A stretch of DNA of 64,000 bases from the NCBI GenBank assembly GCA_021397835.1, contig JAJFZO010000191.1:5957001-6021000 (forward strand), in the 5' to 3' direction. Shown here in pieces: positions 11,370 through 23,759 of this stretch. The position numbers and the translations under genes are program-made. The stretch is from Moringa oleifera (lineage: Eukaryota; Streptophyta; Magnoliopsida; Brassicales; Moringaceae). Each line of letters starts with the position of its first letter. Positions within the stretch are counted from its first letter, which is position 1. A model generated the notes under the pieces. It did no database searches and was not told the origin of the DNA. It saw nothing but the letters and a program-made list of their open reading frames with translations.

Positions 11370-12900
11370 TCGTACTATAATTGACATTATTATAGGAGTA
11401 TTCTAGTAACATATAGTATTGGCAAAGTGACTATAATGTGCAACACAGTGAGTTTTTTTTAATATCATAATGACTTATATGATTGGTGAACAACTATTGG
11501 TATGGTGACGTATTGCAATGTCAAAGTGACTTCAGTGATATCATATATAATTGTACCATAATGACTCTACTAACTTACTTGTAACCTAGTGCTTATAGAT
11601 AACATCTAAACTGACTATGAATTATAAAGTTAAAAACATAATATTGCTCATCCAAACTTTACCTGTCAAAAAAATTACATCAATCTTGTAAAAACATGAT
11701 TCTACATTTGCATGTTCAACTACAAATCATTCTTGTAAAACATCATTCTATATTTACATGATCAATTACACATTATATGATCACCAATAAGGCATAATCA
11801 TAACAATAGCTACTTGTATATGTAAAAGCCTAAAAAATATTCCATAATTAACTAAGCTATTCCTCAACCACTTCTAAATTGGCAAATATACCTATTGCGA
11901 TTGATTTTCAAATGCAAGTCATATATTTCTCAATGAAATTTAGGGGTAGTCCTTCCATAAGCAGTTATGCAAAGCATCAATAAAATACTGCATAGTGGCC
12001 TTTGGATTAAGGAACATAATAAAGTTTAAACGATCATAATCAAAATTGCTTTGAGGATTAAGGAAATCTCACTCTTTTTCTTTACTGGGAAAGCTAGCTT
12101 CTTCAAGATAAACTCACAAGGGATGTCTTTGTGATGTACATTAAGGTCACCCTCTTAGTCAAAGTACCCAGCACTCTTCATTAGGTAGGGTAACATCCAT
12201 CCGACATAGCTCAGTTGGGATATCCAATAGGTGTCTCTTTCTTTTGATATGAATCATAAATAGTTATGGACATCCAATTTAAGTCAAATACACATAATAG
12301 CCAATAATTAGCAGTAACGATGTACAAGATCAGCAACTACATAATGCATAAACTAGTTAGGTCGGGTCTCTAAGTAACATGAATCGAAAATACATTATTC
12401 GATACATACCTTGTCCACTTCATGCCAAGCCTTCTGACCTGTCGCATGAGTCCTATTTATCTAACTTGTCATCTTAACCCAATTATATCCAGCAAGGTCT
12501 GCCCTATCAGGTAAACCAAGCAAGTGCTTCACTAAGTGAAATGAGTCATATGCAATTTTTAGGAAAGCTTATGATAATAAGAAATGTTAATAAGCACAAT
12601 GGAAACTACAAAGTCACTACGGTTCATATCTGATTCATTATGAACAAAAATTAGTTACTAATAATGAAGAATAACTTACTAAGCACTCTATAAGCTATTA
12701 AGTCACAACATTCACCAATAATTCACTATAAATAACAAATTAATTATTAATCATGAATAATAAGTCATTAAGCAACTTCAAAACTATATAGTCATAACCA
12801 TTAGCCAATAAGTAATTATTGATAACAAATATTTTACAATTCATTCATATTAAGTCACTTTTTCAAACGACCAAAACTCATTCATAAGTTAGCTAACTCA
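11370..12900. repeat. AGTGACT-type short repeats between the two MULE-1 ORFs
   Basis: Between the convergent ORFs, motifs of the form AAAGTGACTT, CATAATGACTTAT and AAGTCAC recur every 25-60 bases. They are mostly AGTGACT-oriented at 11380-11600 and AGTCAC-oriented at 12600-12870. The same motif is found in the outer non-coding part (for example 8178, 8250, 9700-9760). Transposase-recognised subterminal repeats are known in DNA transposons; a binding role here is inference. Confidence 0.55.
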
Positions 12901-15790
12901 TAAACAAATATGAATCCATTACGACCATCTTGTTTGCAGCATGCTTAAAGGACAAAGTGTTGCCTCCTATGCATAATTTGTAGGTATGCTTCCATATACT
13001 GAAAGATGGCTAACATTAGCAAAAAATAATAATTATTGAACACAAAGAATCAGTAGTTAATATTAAAAAAAAAAATCTTACTATGCCTTTTTCCCAATCA
13101 GATGTGCTTTTAATAGTCTTGAAAAATATGAGCAACATGCATTACTAATCCCACATCTTGATTGTAAATGAATAAAGTTACTTATAGTTTGTCCATAGTA
13201 ATTTATCGAATACTTTAATGAAATGATAACAATGAACTTCGAAATATACTTATGTAGCATCCAAAGTAATCATAAAAAAAATATATTGAATGTATATCAA
13301 AAGACCTTGTCATATTCATATGCTACCCTTCTTCTTTTCTTAGTTGGATTAATATATGTGGTGCATACATACCATCCCTTTTTCTCATGCTTTGAGGAAC
13401 ATCCATCATGTTTGCTAAGCTTGCTTCATTAACATTAGTGGGCAACTAAATTATAACTGCATGTACAAGTCTGCCACGAGTGGTGCCAATCACCTTATGA
13501 TAAAGAGAACCTCATCCTCTAAATCCACTTCATAAAGAATGCAGCAACACCAAAATTGTCAACAGCTTCAGCAACTTCATCCATATAGGGCATAGTCTTA
13601 GGTACTTCTCTAACTTTATTAACATGGGATGTTACCCTAAAACCACCCATTACTTTCTCAACGTGGAATTCTATCCTGGAAATACCATTATAAAAAAAAA
13701 TAATAATCAAACATTTCATTTACCGAAGGTTACCCGAAAGCCACTAGCATCCATTCTAAAATCTTCAAAAGATGATGAAGAAATATCTACGTTCTGTTGT
13801 AAGAAAGACAACAATCATATCAAAACAATTCAACACCAAATGCCTATTTAGAAACCTTTATGTTAACAAACTAGCCATACCTTATCGATCAGATCATTAT
13901 GGAACGATTAAATTGCAACAGAAGAGGAAAAAATGTTGTTGTTTAAATAAGTGATATAGAATATGAGTGATTATGAGATTGTGACCTTGTCATATCTAGC
14001 AATTGCTTGAATTAAGCATTTGCAATGATGGTCACTATCAATTATTAATTATCGAAAGTGGTTTATATGGGTAGTCGGGACATGGAGATTTATTTTCTCT
14101 CCAGCCTAACCACCACCTTGTACACCTTATGAAAGTGAAAAATTTTACAAAGAATATTTACAGATAAATATAATAATAATATTATAATTAATTTTATAAA
14201 GTACAATGCGTACCTTAACCTTACTGTATAGTGGCTTGTTGTCGTTTAACAACGATGCCTAATACTGCATCGTCTTTTCTTCTGGAGATGGGTTCAAACA
14301 ATTAAAAGCCATCATCTATTTTAGTCAATGTAGCATGGTCATGCATCTTAATACAAAATTTAATGAAATTTCAACAAATCAACTCATTGACTATCTTACC
14401 TCATCAGTGAAAATCATCATTATTGTCTTCATCTTAGGTCACTTTATAAAAGTCCATCGACAAATATGATTCATGTCGTTTTTTTTTTACCCCAAGTTTC
14501 TTGTGTCCTGGGATAACCTCAATAGTATATATCTTCATAACCCATACACCAGTTCAAATGCATCATAACGGCTAAATAACTAAGCATGCTCATACAGATA
14601 ACTCACCATTAAAAGCCTACACATTACATTATCAATTTTCTTCATTAATAACTCATTATTAAGCATAAAGAGTTCACTAACACAAGAGTCTAGCTTATTT
14701 TATACATGATTAATTAAATATAAAGTGCAAATTAGCATAGCCTCTATTTAAATTGGTCACTACAATTTACGTCTGAGGTGTCCATTGATGTGCTTAAAAA
14801 TTGATAACGCTTTACAAATAAACATATTGTAAGATCTATGATGTACACTAATAATATTCTATTGAGCCAATAGACTTCGCAAATCTCTCACTATCAAACA
14901 TATAAAAAGTATCATACCCATATACAATATATCACTATGCTTTCCAAACAACTAAATATCAAACATAAACAATTAATTACTGCATAATAACTCACATAAA
15001 TATGAAATGTTTAACTACCTAAAAATAAGACATACAAAACGTGAGATAAGATACTTAGCAGTAGTGCCCATGTGAATCCTTGAAAATGGTACCTAACAAA
15101 CCATCTTTCACATTTACATTCCTGAAAGCATTCTTATAAGAGCGAATTGTCCAAGAAAAAATAATAATTCCCCGAGGAAATGACTCAAATGCACTCAAAT
15201 ACTTAATGAGGTAGAAGCATCACGTAGGCATCTTTATTAAGTCTTGCCCACCATTTAGAAAACTATGAAGTACATAAAGTAGACAGAATTTTAAAGCATC
15301 CTCCACTGATTCAAACTCAATCCTAAAAACACATCAACTAAAATATTTTTTTTTTGGGAGCATTCTCACCAGGGAAGAATCTTTAGTGAATGCTCACTAA
15401 GACATCTATTAGACTATCAATTCTAGGTTGCACTTTGAAGTAGAGACTTATGATTACACCAAATTCAACCTTTAAGAAAATTCCTTTTGCTTTTCCTAGC
15501 CTAAACCTCAACTCTGTTGCAAGTCCATCATTATAAACCATTCTAAGCAAAATATTATATATGAACTGGCCCAATATTTACATTGTTTGATCCAAGCTTA
15601 ACAAGTTGTCGAAACAAGAATTTTCAAACCTATTCCTCAATAACTTGCCACAATCCTAATTGTGAATATTTGATTCAAAAAAGTCAATGAATCAATGTCA
15701 TAATGGTTCATAGTTGTACCATGGAACCATTGTGAAACTAGAATCATGTTTCGAGTATGCTCTTTTTCCATCTATGAAAAATTAAAATTA
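12000..15790 (-). pseudogene. MULE-1 ULP-like ORF: DUF1985 + C48 peptidase remnant
   Basis: Reading the minus strand from 15.7 kb down, 15640-15080 gives FDNLLSLDQTM, GQFIYNILLRMVYNDGL, LGKAKGIFLKVEFGV and DALKFCLLYVLHS. This is the pattern of plant DUF1985 (PF09331), which precedes Ulp1-type peptidases in transposon ORFs. Near 12330-12220 the C48 core reads YIVTANYWLLCVFDL and then ITIYDSYQKKE. The catalytic His position is Tyr (codon 12304-12306), and the YDS Asp is kept. The Cys region was not found. Relatives cleave SUMO from proteins; this copy is broken by stops and lacks the His. Sequence between 12500 and 15000 is AT-rich linker or intron. Confidence 0.7.
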
Positions 15791-16659
15791 GGTTGGTAAC
15801 TATGTTAGATCAATAACCAATTATGGCAAATAAATAATTCACTATAGTATGTTCAAACGTCATCTAAAGCCTTATTGCATCATGCACATCTAAACATTAC
15901 ACATGTCCATTTTAACCAATGTTATTCATACAAAATGTTTAAGAAATCAAGAAATAAATTATAAGATTCTAAATTTTAAATTTATTATACTTAAATATAG
16001 ATTTGACATAGTTTCTACCACGCACTCTCTATACCACAAAAAACATGAGTGACAATACAATCTTTGCAAATTGACCAATGAACCCTGTCACCATACCATG
16101 AAAAATCTAACTTTAGTTATTTATTAATATCATTTAGTAACACCAAATAGTATTAGTGCATAAATCAAACAAAAAACCCATTCTCCATGACATATTTTAG
16201 CACAAGCTCATACTAAAATTTTGAAACATAAAAGTGCAAACAAAAAAAAAAAACCTAAAAAAATGCATACCTCCCCATACCAGACCATACTCCTACATAA
16301 TCTCATGCTAAAAATTTGAAACGTAAAATGTAAACAATATATATATATATATGCGCCTTATCAAAGAAAATGACTCCACCTGTGACTTTAGTAATAGATA
16401 GGCCTCCTTTGACGGTGCTCACTTCACTTAGAACAGGGATGTCTTGTAAGCGATGCAGCTCCTCCTTCAACAACAGTGTGGTCAACAAAGAAAACGAAGA
16501 ATAAGGATGAGTTTCAAACTCATTAGGATGAAAGATAAGAAATGGTTGCCTTTTGTTGTAAATCGATGATGAGAAGGAGTAGTCAGATTACTCGATGGCG
16601 AGAGAAAGGTTGATTTCGAGTGCTTAAGTTTTGGATATCAATTATGCAAGAAGATAAAA

Positions 16660-17050
16660 AATTGATTTTCTAAAATTCAAAATCAATGGATATACACTGG
16701 TTGAATCAAAAGGTGTATCCGATCATTACTTGTCACCTCTGCATTTCAAGTTTTATCATGCCAAGTAAAAAAGGAAAGGATACATGAGGCATTCTAAAAA
16801 TTTTTCAAGGATTTTATGGTGTTATTTGGATAAATTTAATAACTTTAGGTTTTTTTCGCAAACACTAATTGTCAAAAGGCTAAAAAGGATTTTTGCCCTT
16901 CTTTTTATAAATTCCTTCTTTATTCCTTCTTGTTAAGACTTCATTTTCTATTCTCTTTCCTCATGAAGACCATATCCCCCTTATCCCCTTTTTATCTTTC
17001 TTTTCTTCAATTTTTTTTAAATTTAAATCCATAATCATAATCAATTTTCA
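16660..17050. other. AT-rich junction, nothing recognised
   Basis: This lies between the last readable MULE-1 sequence and the gypsy gag tail. It could hold the MULE-1 right terminus (a TTTTGCCCTTC-type MULE end occurs near 16892-16902) but no matching left end was confirmed. Confidence 0.35.
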
Positions 17051-17770
17051 ATCAGAGAATGATATTTTACCTTAAATCACAAATTCCTCTTCTTCCTTTG
17101 TTCCTTTCTTCTTCTCTCATTTTTTTCTTTTTTTTCATCTTTTCTTATTTTCTTTTTCTTCTTATTATTCTTCTTTTTATTCTTGTTCTTGTTCTTGTTC
17201 TTTTTCTCGTGGTCATTCCTCTCTCCATGTTAATGTTTCTTTGTCTTACCTTGTCTATTTCTTCTTCACCTTCTCCATCTCCTTTTATACCACCCCTCAC
17301 ATGCTTGAGGGGTGGTGGTTCAGTTTTTTTCTACTTATGATGTTATGGAGAGCACCTGCCAATATTCCTTCCTTCACCTTGACACTAGTAATGATAGATC
17401 TGAGTTTTTTTACCTTAAAGATTGCAATGTTAAACCTCTTAATATAATCCTAGGGTGATTCTTTAAGCTATTGCTTAACGTAAAACAAGTTGGTTGTCTC
17501 TTATTTTTTGATCATGTTTCTCATAAAACGTGACAGAAACATTTACCTAAGAGACCTAAAACAGTTAATAGGGAAAACATTATACCATTTTCTAGTAGCT
17601 TTCACCAAGGTGACAAGGAAGACTTTGGATTTCATCGCATCTAATAGTTCCTAAAGCTTTACAATGGTTACAAATCTCTCAATGTGATCTCACGAATCCA
17701 TCAAGCCATTGAAGCTATCAATTTGAAGGGGTTTGAACTTTGACGGTAGCGATTCCACATGGATTTCAAC
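17050..17770 (-). pseudogene. gypsy gag (Retrotrans_gag-like) remnant
   Basis: From 17760 downwards the minus strand reads FDSFNGLMDS, a DHIERFVTIVKL block, LLDAMKSKVFLVTLVKATRK (with W next), FPINCFRSL and MFLSRFMRN, then TTNLFYVKQ and LKESPR. This is the conserved core of PF03732 gag (YNG..DP..HL...F...M; D...CK.FP..L.G.A..W; F..L...F...F). It ends with a Lys/Arg/Glu-rich tail (17330-17050), seen on the plus strand as a T- and C-rich tract. Several stops are present. Gag forms the particle that packages element RNA; this copy cannot. Confidence 0.75.
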
Positions 17771-18464
17771 TGCCAATGAACACTCTACCATTGTTAATAC
17801 TCCATATTATTAGGATCATTTTAATTCAAGTAGGTGTTCATGAAAAATCGTATCTACTTTTTCATCTCACTAATTTCTTCCTCTTTGGAATAGTAGAAGC
17901 GTATAATTACTCATCATTTATTTTTTTTTCCTTTTGGCTAATGTGGTGGCTTTTTCATTTTTATCATCTTTTTTCATTTTGTAATAGTGCTGTGCCACCT
18001 CGGTTATGACCTCACGTAGCATTGGAGTCAGTGGCTGATGTATTGAAGGTTGAAGGTAGGATTGACCTCCTTAGGAAATTTGTTAGTGTACTAAGACAAT
18101 GACAATGTTGGTGATTTATCAATTTTTTTAGCTTAAGGCTACTAATATATCAACCTCGAGAAATGTTAGAAGAGCCACATGACAGAAAGGTAGGATGGTT
18201 GGCAAATAGAATGAGGTAATGTCATGGGCGAGGGTAAGATCATCGAGGGAGGTAAGATGGCATGAGAGATAATGCCAGCCTATAAGACTACTTTCACCAT
18301 TACCGTTAGTGTTGGTAGTGGTGGATGGGAAGTCGTAATGGCTAAAAAAGGTGACAAAGAAGAAACCACTGAAGGATGTATTGCGATAAGGGCAAGGTGG
18401 ACTAGGTAACATGGATTGTTAGAGGTGAGTTTAAGGACAAGTTGGTGTCTTGGTTATCCATCAC
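17050..18464 (-). mobile_element. Ty3/gypsy element, 5' internal part (gag), interrupted by CACTA-1
   Basis: The minus strand reads as the gag region of a Tat/Athila-type gypsy element. The matching leader, with a degraded GTCTGTGGGAA-type box, lies on the far side of CACTA-1 at about 26770. Element order on the minus strand is leader (26.8 kb), then CACTA-1 insertion, then gag (18.4 to 17.0 kb). No pol domain follows to the left, because MULE-1 and spacer occupy that side. Confidence 0.6.
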
Positions 18465-18499
18465 CACTACAACAAAACAAAATTTTGACAGCAATTGTT

Positions 18500-21180
18500 T
18501 GGGGGTAATTATCACAATTGCTACCATATATATTAGTAGAAGTTTTTTTTTATCATTTTTTTATTGGCATTTATCAAATAGCCACCATTAATAAATATAT
18601 GGTAGCAATTGTAAACTTTAGCCATTAAGACACATATCTTTAGAGGCTATTGTTTATAATTGTTTTTAAAATAATTTGATAATTTTTTAAAATTATTAAA
18701 ATTAAAATTTTATATTAAATTAATTAACGCTAATTTAAATATAATAAAATAATATTTATTAGATCATACTTAAATTTAAACATGTATTTTAATTTAACTT
18801 ATAATTCGTATTTAGACTCATGTTGACTTCTTTTTGATTCGTTCATATCTTTTTGGACAATCATTATCTACATCATTAAAATTTTTTTAAAAAAATGTTA
18901 AATTCTTAACTTAGCAATGTGAACATAATGACAATTTCAAACAAGTCCGATGAGATAGATGTTTGATGTATAATATAAGTTAAAAGGAAAGTTGTAACTT
19001 TCTTTGACTTTTAAATTAAAACTGTAATTTTGTTAAAAAGGGTTATGGCTAGGCAACCAGGAGTTCTATTTATATATATATATTGTTTCCTTTTATATAT
19101 ACTCTAAAATTAATAAGGCATACCTAAAAATTTAAAAATAAAAAATAAAATAATTTCAATTGGTATCTAAGTTAAAAAGGTTGTATAAATTCATCACAAT
19201 CCATTTTGAATTATTATCATTACTTTAAAAGAGTTTTAAAACTTTATATTTATTTAATTTAAGTCTTAAACCATTAAAATTAAATTTATTTTTTAATTAA
19301 AAAATTTCTGTTAAAAGAACCAATGCAAAAATAACTGGCTCTCATTGTTTCTCATTCTTTATAAAATTAACCGGCCCTACAATAAGATATAATTAGAGCT
19401 TAATGCCTTGATGCAAAGGGAAGTGAAATCAAACATTTAATAGCAATAGCAGAGCTTCTTTTCCAACTTCTATAACTATGGCCTGCATCAAAATCTGGGA
19501 TCTATCTATTAGTTCCATCAACTTATAAGTTAGATAAAGAAAACCTTATAGGAAAATAGTCAAGCATTAACCCTACCTAGAAGAAACGTTTTCTCTCTTT
19601 TGTATGCTATGTTTATTAGTTCTATCTTATCCAACTATTACATTAACCAATAAACATAATCACCAACTAGTGAAGCATCTGTAACTTGAACTTGACATCT
19701 GAAAACCAATCTTACTTGGAAATAAATGTTGTATGTTGCCTGCTTTTTGCTCTTCCCCACAGTCCCATAAACTTTCCATACATGTAATGGCAGTAAGCTA
19801 ATTTAGGGCAGCACAACTCCAACCCATAGAACACAACAAAAGTCTTAACTCACCTTGACAAAAGTCATGAGGCTTACCTTTCTTCATTCTCTAAGGAACT
19901 GAAGCTAATGTCCACTGCCTAGTCCTTACTACTAGCTTATAGCCTTTGATTAAACCATTATATTTTCCTCTGTTTTTTGTTTTTAGGCCAAATTTGCACC
20001 ACTAACCACTTTTATTACATCTTGGAACTAAGCCTAGCTGGACACCAAAATCAATCCTTTTTGTTCTCCATTCCTTCTGATTTCATGTTCCCTCGTGTCT
20101 TGGATAAAATCCTCTCTATCTCATAATCTCTAGCAGTACAAATCACTTCCTCTCTAGCTCTTTATTTCTTAATCACTCTCTCTGAGTTGGATAACCCAAT
20201 AGCTCTTTCTCTCATGGAGATCTATTAATCAGTGGTGATACAGGGACAAAGCTACCAACCAAAACTTCATGCGATTTGATTTGTTTAGTTTCTAGGTACT
20301 ATCATTTCTAGCTTTAATTCTCTCACTCACCTATGTTTTTTTAGTAATTAAACACATCATTGGATTTCTACAAGATTACTATTGATTCCTTTGTAATGTG
20401 GTGAAAAGTTTTGTGTTTAGAATTCCGCTAGTGGCTCGAAATCCTCCATGAGACAAGTGGAACAATTAAGGATCCTCTTACGCAAGAACTTATTCCTCAC
20501 TAATAGGTCCAAATCCTAGTAGTGAAACATTTAATTTTCATCATGTAATGTGTTGCATACTGATGAATGAACTAAAAAAGTTGCTCTTGAAGCTAGGAGT
20601 GGAAAGGCTAATTTACCTGCTGCTTTCAGTGTCTTAAGTATATGGATCAATTCCTTTGGATTAGCGATAATGACAGAAACAAGGATTAGTTTAGGCTGTA
20701 AGGCTATCTATAATTTATAGTAAACTTGTCCATTACAATGAATTAAATAGAAAGGTGAACTTCATGGTTATATTACTTAAGTTTTATGCCATGTGGGGCT
20801 ATCTATAATTTAACAGGTTAGAGTTGCTTACTTGCTTGCTTCAAAGATTGCAAATAGTTTAATAATATTTCCTATAGAAAATATTGAATACGATTGGTAT
20901 ACTTTACTATTCTTGCAATTGGTTTTGCTGCATAGTATTATTGAATTGTTTCATGTGTTTACCTTATTGGATGTTCTGCTAAATAGGTTGTTAGTTGTCC
21001 TCAAGTTAAGCTTTATTAGTGCATTATATGCATTCCAAGTTTTCAACAACAATTATTTAAATAAGTTTCCATAGCAAAGTGTATAAGCAAGTTTGTATTG
21101 CAAACATATATGGATCGTTATTTGTCTAGCATTATCTTTGATCCTTTTGATGTCAAGTTAATTTTGAAAAAAATATGATA
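18500..21180. other. left arm of CACTA-1, no gene recognised
   Basis: The terminal 300 bases carry TIR and subterminal repeats, followed by AT-rich DNA (18660-19370). From 19400 to 20820 base composition is more balanced. A GTTCCCTCGTGTCTTGG stretch near 20088 has a counterpart near 43882 in CACTA-2, so at least part is family sequence and not captured host DNA. I see no coding domain. Confidence 0.5.
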
Positions 21181-21189
21181 AAATCTGTA

Positions 21190-21575
21190 TCATATAGAGA
21201 TCCTGGAGACTTAAAGATGGACCAATTGCGAAACTAACTTCGAGAAAAAATTAGGGAGAAAAAGTATTTACTTATTTTGGATGATGGGGGGAATGAGAAT
21301 AGAAATAAATGGCTTCATTTGGAAGATCTATTAAAGTGTAATGTGAAAGAAAGTAGGATAATTGCAATAACACATAGTACAAAAGTAGCAAAAGTAGTGG
21401 GTGTCTCATCCCGATATGTTTTAAAAGGTTTATTGGAAAATGAGGCTTAGCCTTATTCAAGAGACTTGTATTAAAACCAGGGAAATAGTCACAAATTGAA
21501 TACGTTGTTGAAATTGGAAAGATGATTGTATGAAAGTGTGTAGATGTTCCTCTTGCCATTAAAACAATTAGGTAT
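21190..21575 (+). pseudogene. NB-ARC (CNL-type resistance gene) fragment inside CACTA-1
   Basis: The plus strand reads LREKIREKKYLLILDDGGNE from about 21237: the kinase-2/Walker B region of CNL proteins, normally LDDVWNE. It continues with KWLHLEDLLKC, then SRIIAITHSTKVAKVVG (RNBS-B; usual TTRS.KVA) and YVLKGLLENEA (RNBS-C). After a stop and frameshifts it gives VEIGKMIV, a stop, KCVDVPLAIKTI (the GLPLA motif). The fragment runs from kinase-2 to GLPLA, about 115 codons. The P-loop and LRRs are absent, and at least four lesions are present. It is a broken piece of a plant immune receptor, captured by the CACTA or left from an earlier insertion. CACTA-2 has no counterpart. Confidence 0.85.
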
Positions 21576-22138
21576 TTTTTTAAGATAGTATTTTTTTTTC
21601 ATTCTTTTATGCATTATTTGAATAGTTAAAGAAATAAATAATTATCAAATAAGGTTATATATATACCATCTGAATGCACTGATATTTGATTTTTGATTCA
21701 AAGTAGTATCATAGGTAGAATTTATATTTGATTAGTTAAGTGACTAGTAGCATGTTAAGTTTTTATTAATGGTAGACTAAATTGGGTAGCTTTTTTGTAT
21801 TTTTCTTTTTAAGAATTGATAAGTTTTTATTAATATTTTATGTAGTTTAATTAGAATGAAACAAGAATTTTTATTTTTAAATTATAATTAAATTGTTAAT
21901 TAAATTATAAGTGTTGATATATTTAGATTAAGTTAAATATGGGTAAAATTGATATTTTTTTATATTTTTATTTTATTAAGGTTGATTTTGTAAATATATT
22001 TAATATTCGTTAAATTTTTATTATATACCAAATATTTCTATTATTGATATTTAAGAAATTAACATAACAAACTTGTAAATGTTATATCACAAAACCATCG
22101 CAATAATACACATATTGCATAGACAATATTGCTTATAA

Positions 22139-22147
22139 TTATTCTTA
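22139..22147. repeat. 9-bp target site duplication (left copy)
   Basis: TTATTCTTA, repeated exactly at 23175-23183 on the other side of the small MULE. Confidence 0.9.
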
Positions 22148-23174
22148 GGGTTAATTACATCTAAAGAACCTACATTTTTGGTGCAGTATCAAATTAAGAC
22201 CTACATAAAAAAAAATTACATCAAATTAGGACTCATATAACGTGCAGTTTGCAATGTTGGACCTCCTTTCAATAAAATTCGTTAGAATTAACGGGATGGT
22301 TTGCTCACGTGATTAAATTTTTATTGTTAAGTGTGCAATTACATTGAAGACCCTTTCATCACTGTAAAATAAAGCAGAATTTGTCTCTTATAACATTTTT
22401 CCTCACATTCCTGGAAGTTGTATTGATGTGTGCTTATTCCCAGGTCATCTCCTTCACTGGTTTTCAACTTTCACCACTGTAAGATACGGAGCTGCTGCTT
22501 TCTTTCAATGTGGTTGGCGTAATCCCAGGTCCCAAATCCTGTTTGCTGATGAAAAACCATTAGGTGTTTATGTTTATGATTGAGAGGATTGTCAATAATA
22601 CATTGTGTATAATCCATAAGTAATATGCGAAGAGAAAATGCTAATTTTGTCTATAAATAAATAAAATTTGTTACAAATTTATCTCATCTGATTATCCCTT
22701 CAAAATCTTTTTGGTATTGAGAAGAATAGAGAAGGGATGAAGTTGATGAAATTCATAGGCGTACAGCTTACTTGCGCTTCCATCCAGTTCGAAACCAAAC
22801 AAAAGGAAGCCATGGGAGAACTAAGACTGCTCAGCCATTAATCTGACTCCCAATGGAAATGGGCGATGCTTGGGAATGGGACTTCAGTGGCAACATTGAA
22901 TGCTATCCGTGAAAGAGAAAGAGAAAGAGAGAGAAAAAGAAAGTCTTTGGAGTGTGATAACCAAGGGCAATACGAGATTTGCAAAAATAAGGTACACGTG
23001 GCTATGTTTGAACACGTAATGAGGGAGCCATCTCGTTAATTCTAACTGGTTTTATTAACGGAGGTCCCGCAATGTAAATTACACGTTATATGAGTCTTAA
23101 TTTGATGCAATTTTTATGTAGATCTCAATTTGATACTACACCTAAAATATAGGTCCTTCTGGTGTAATTAACCC
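22148..23174. mobile_element. non-autonomous MULE with about 135-bp TIRs and 9-bp target duplication
   Basis: The left end GGGTTAATTACATCTA at 22148 is matched by the inverted right end TGGTGTAATTAACCC ending at 23174. Similarity continues inward about 135-140 bases on each side (left to about 22290, right from about 23036). The 9 bases TTATTCTTA occur directly outside both ends (22139-22147 and 23175-23183). Long TIRs plus a 9-bp duplication identify a Mutator-like element. It is 1,027 bp and has no transposase. The interior (22290-23035) is less AT-rich than its surroundings and may be captured host DNA. The perfect duplication suggests a fairly recent insertion. Confidence 0.93.
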
Positions 23175-23759
23175 TTATTCTTAATAACTATGTTAAAAAA
23201 ATTATTTAATAAATAGACTTCTAACTTATGTAAAGACATATACATATATATGTGTGTGTGTGTGCGTGTGTGTATGTAAAATAAAAAAATATGTAATTAT
23301 TAGTTGTTATTATGTTGTTATCTCGTTTAAATTTGTATAGAGTGCACAGAGAATAATGACATCTATTAGGGTAGTGCTGTACGAGGAGAACTGGAAGCTA
23401 ACAAGTAAGATCAGTAGCTAACAAGTCAGAGTAGTAGTAGGATTATCAATTGTTATGTTTATAGTCTTATTTAGAACTCTTAAGACAACCTGAATATAGC
23501 ATATCCCTGCTCAAGCATATTTCCTTTGGTCATATAGCTTGGTGATGTTAATGCTTGTCAATTAAGGAGAATGGTATATGATTTGACTACCTTAGTTTTT
23601 TCTGAGTAAAAAGCCTAGAAAGAGTTTTAGAATCTTATTTGAGATGCTACTGAATGCCTAACTATGCCAGCACAAGTAAATCCTTATGATTTTCATATTT
23701 TTCTTCACTTCAATTTGGTTTGGATTCTGTCTTTTGCAAGAAAAACTTATAAGTTTCTT

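Larger units (their letters stand above)
8030..16650 (+). mobile_element. MULE-1: Mutator-like element with transposase and convergent ULP-like ORF
   Basis: A plus-strand MuDR-type transposase remnant (8370-11040) and a minus-strand DUF1985/C48-peptidase remnant (12000-15790) face each other tail to tail. The non-coding parts share a short repeated AGTGACT motif. This is the layout of Kaonashi (KI)/ULP-MULEs described in Arabidopsis and of CUMULE in melon (established knowledge). Terminal inverted repeats and target duplication were not identified. The limits given are the first AGTGACT-type motifs on the left and the end of readable minus-strand text on the right; the true ends could lie several hundred bases outside. 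Both ORFs carry many stops, so the copy is dead. Confidence 0.7.

Noticed and set aside
7120..16900. Possible MULE-1 terminal inverted repeat (left near 7125, right near 16900)
   Set aside because: Only loose AT-rich resemblance; no extended complementarity or 9-bp duplication could be shown by eye.
17059..17340. Leu/Phe-rich 93-codon frame looking like a membrane protein
   Set aside because: It is the complement of the Lys/Arg/Glu-rich tail of the minus-strand gypsy gag; composition alone makes it hydrophobic.
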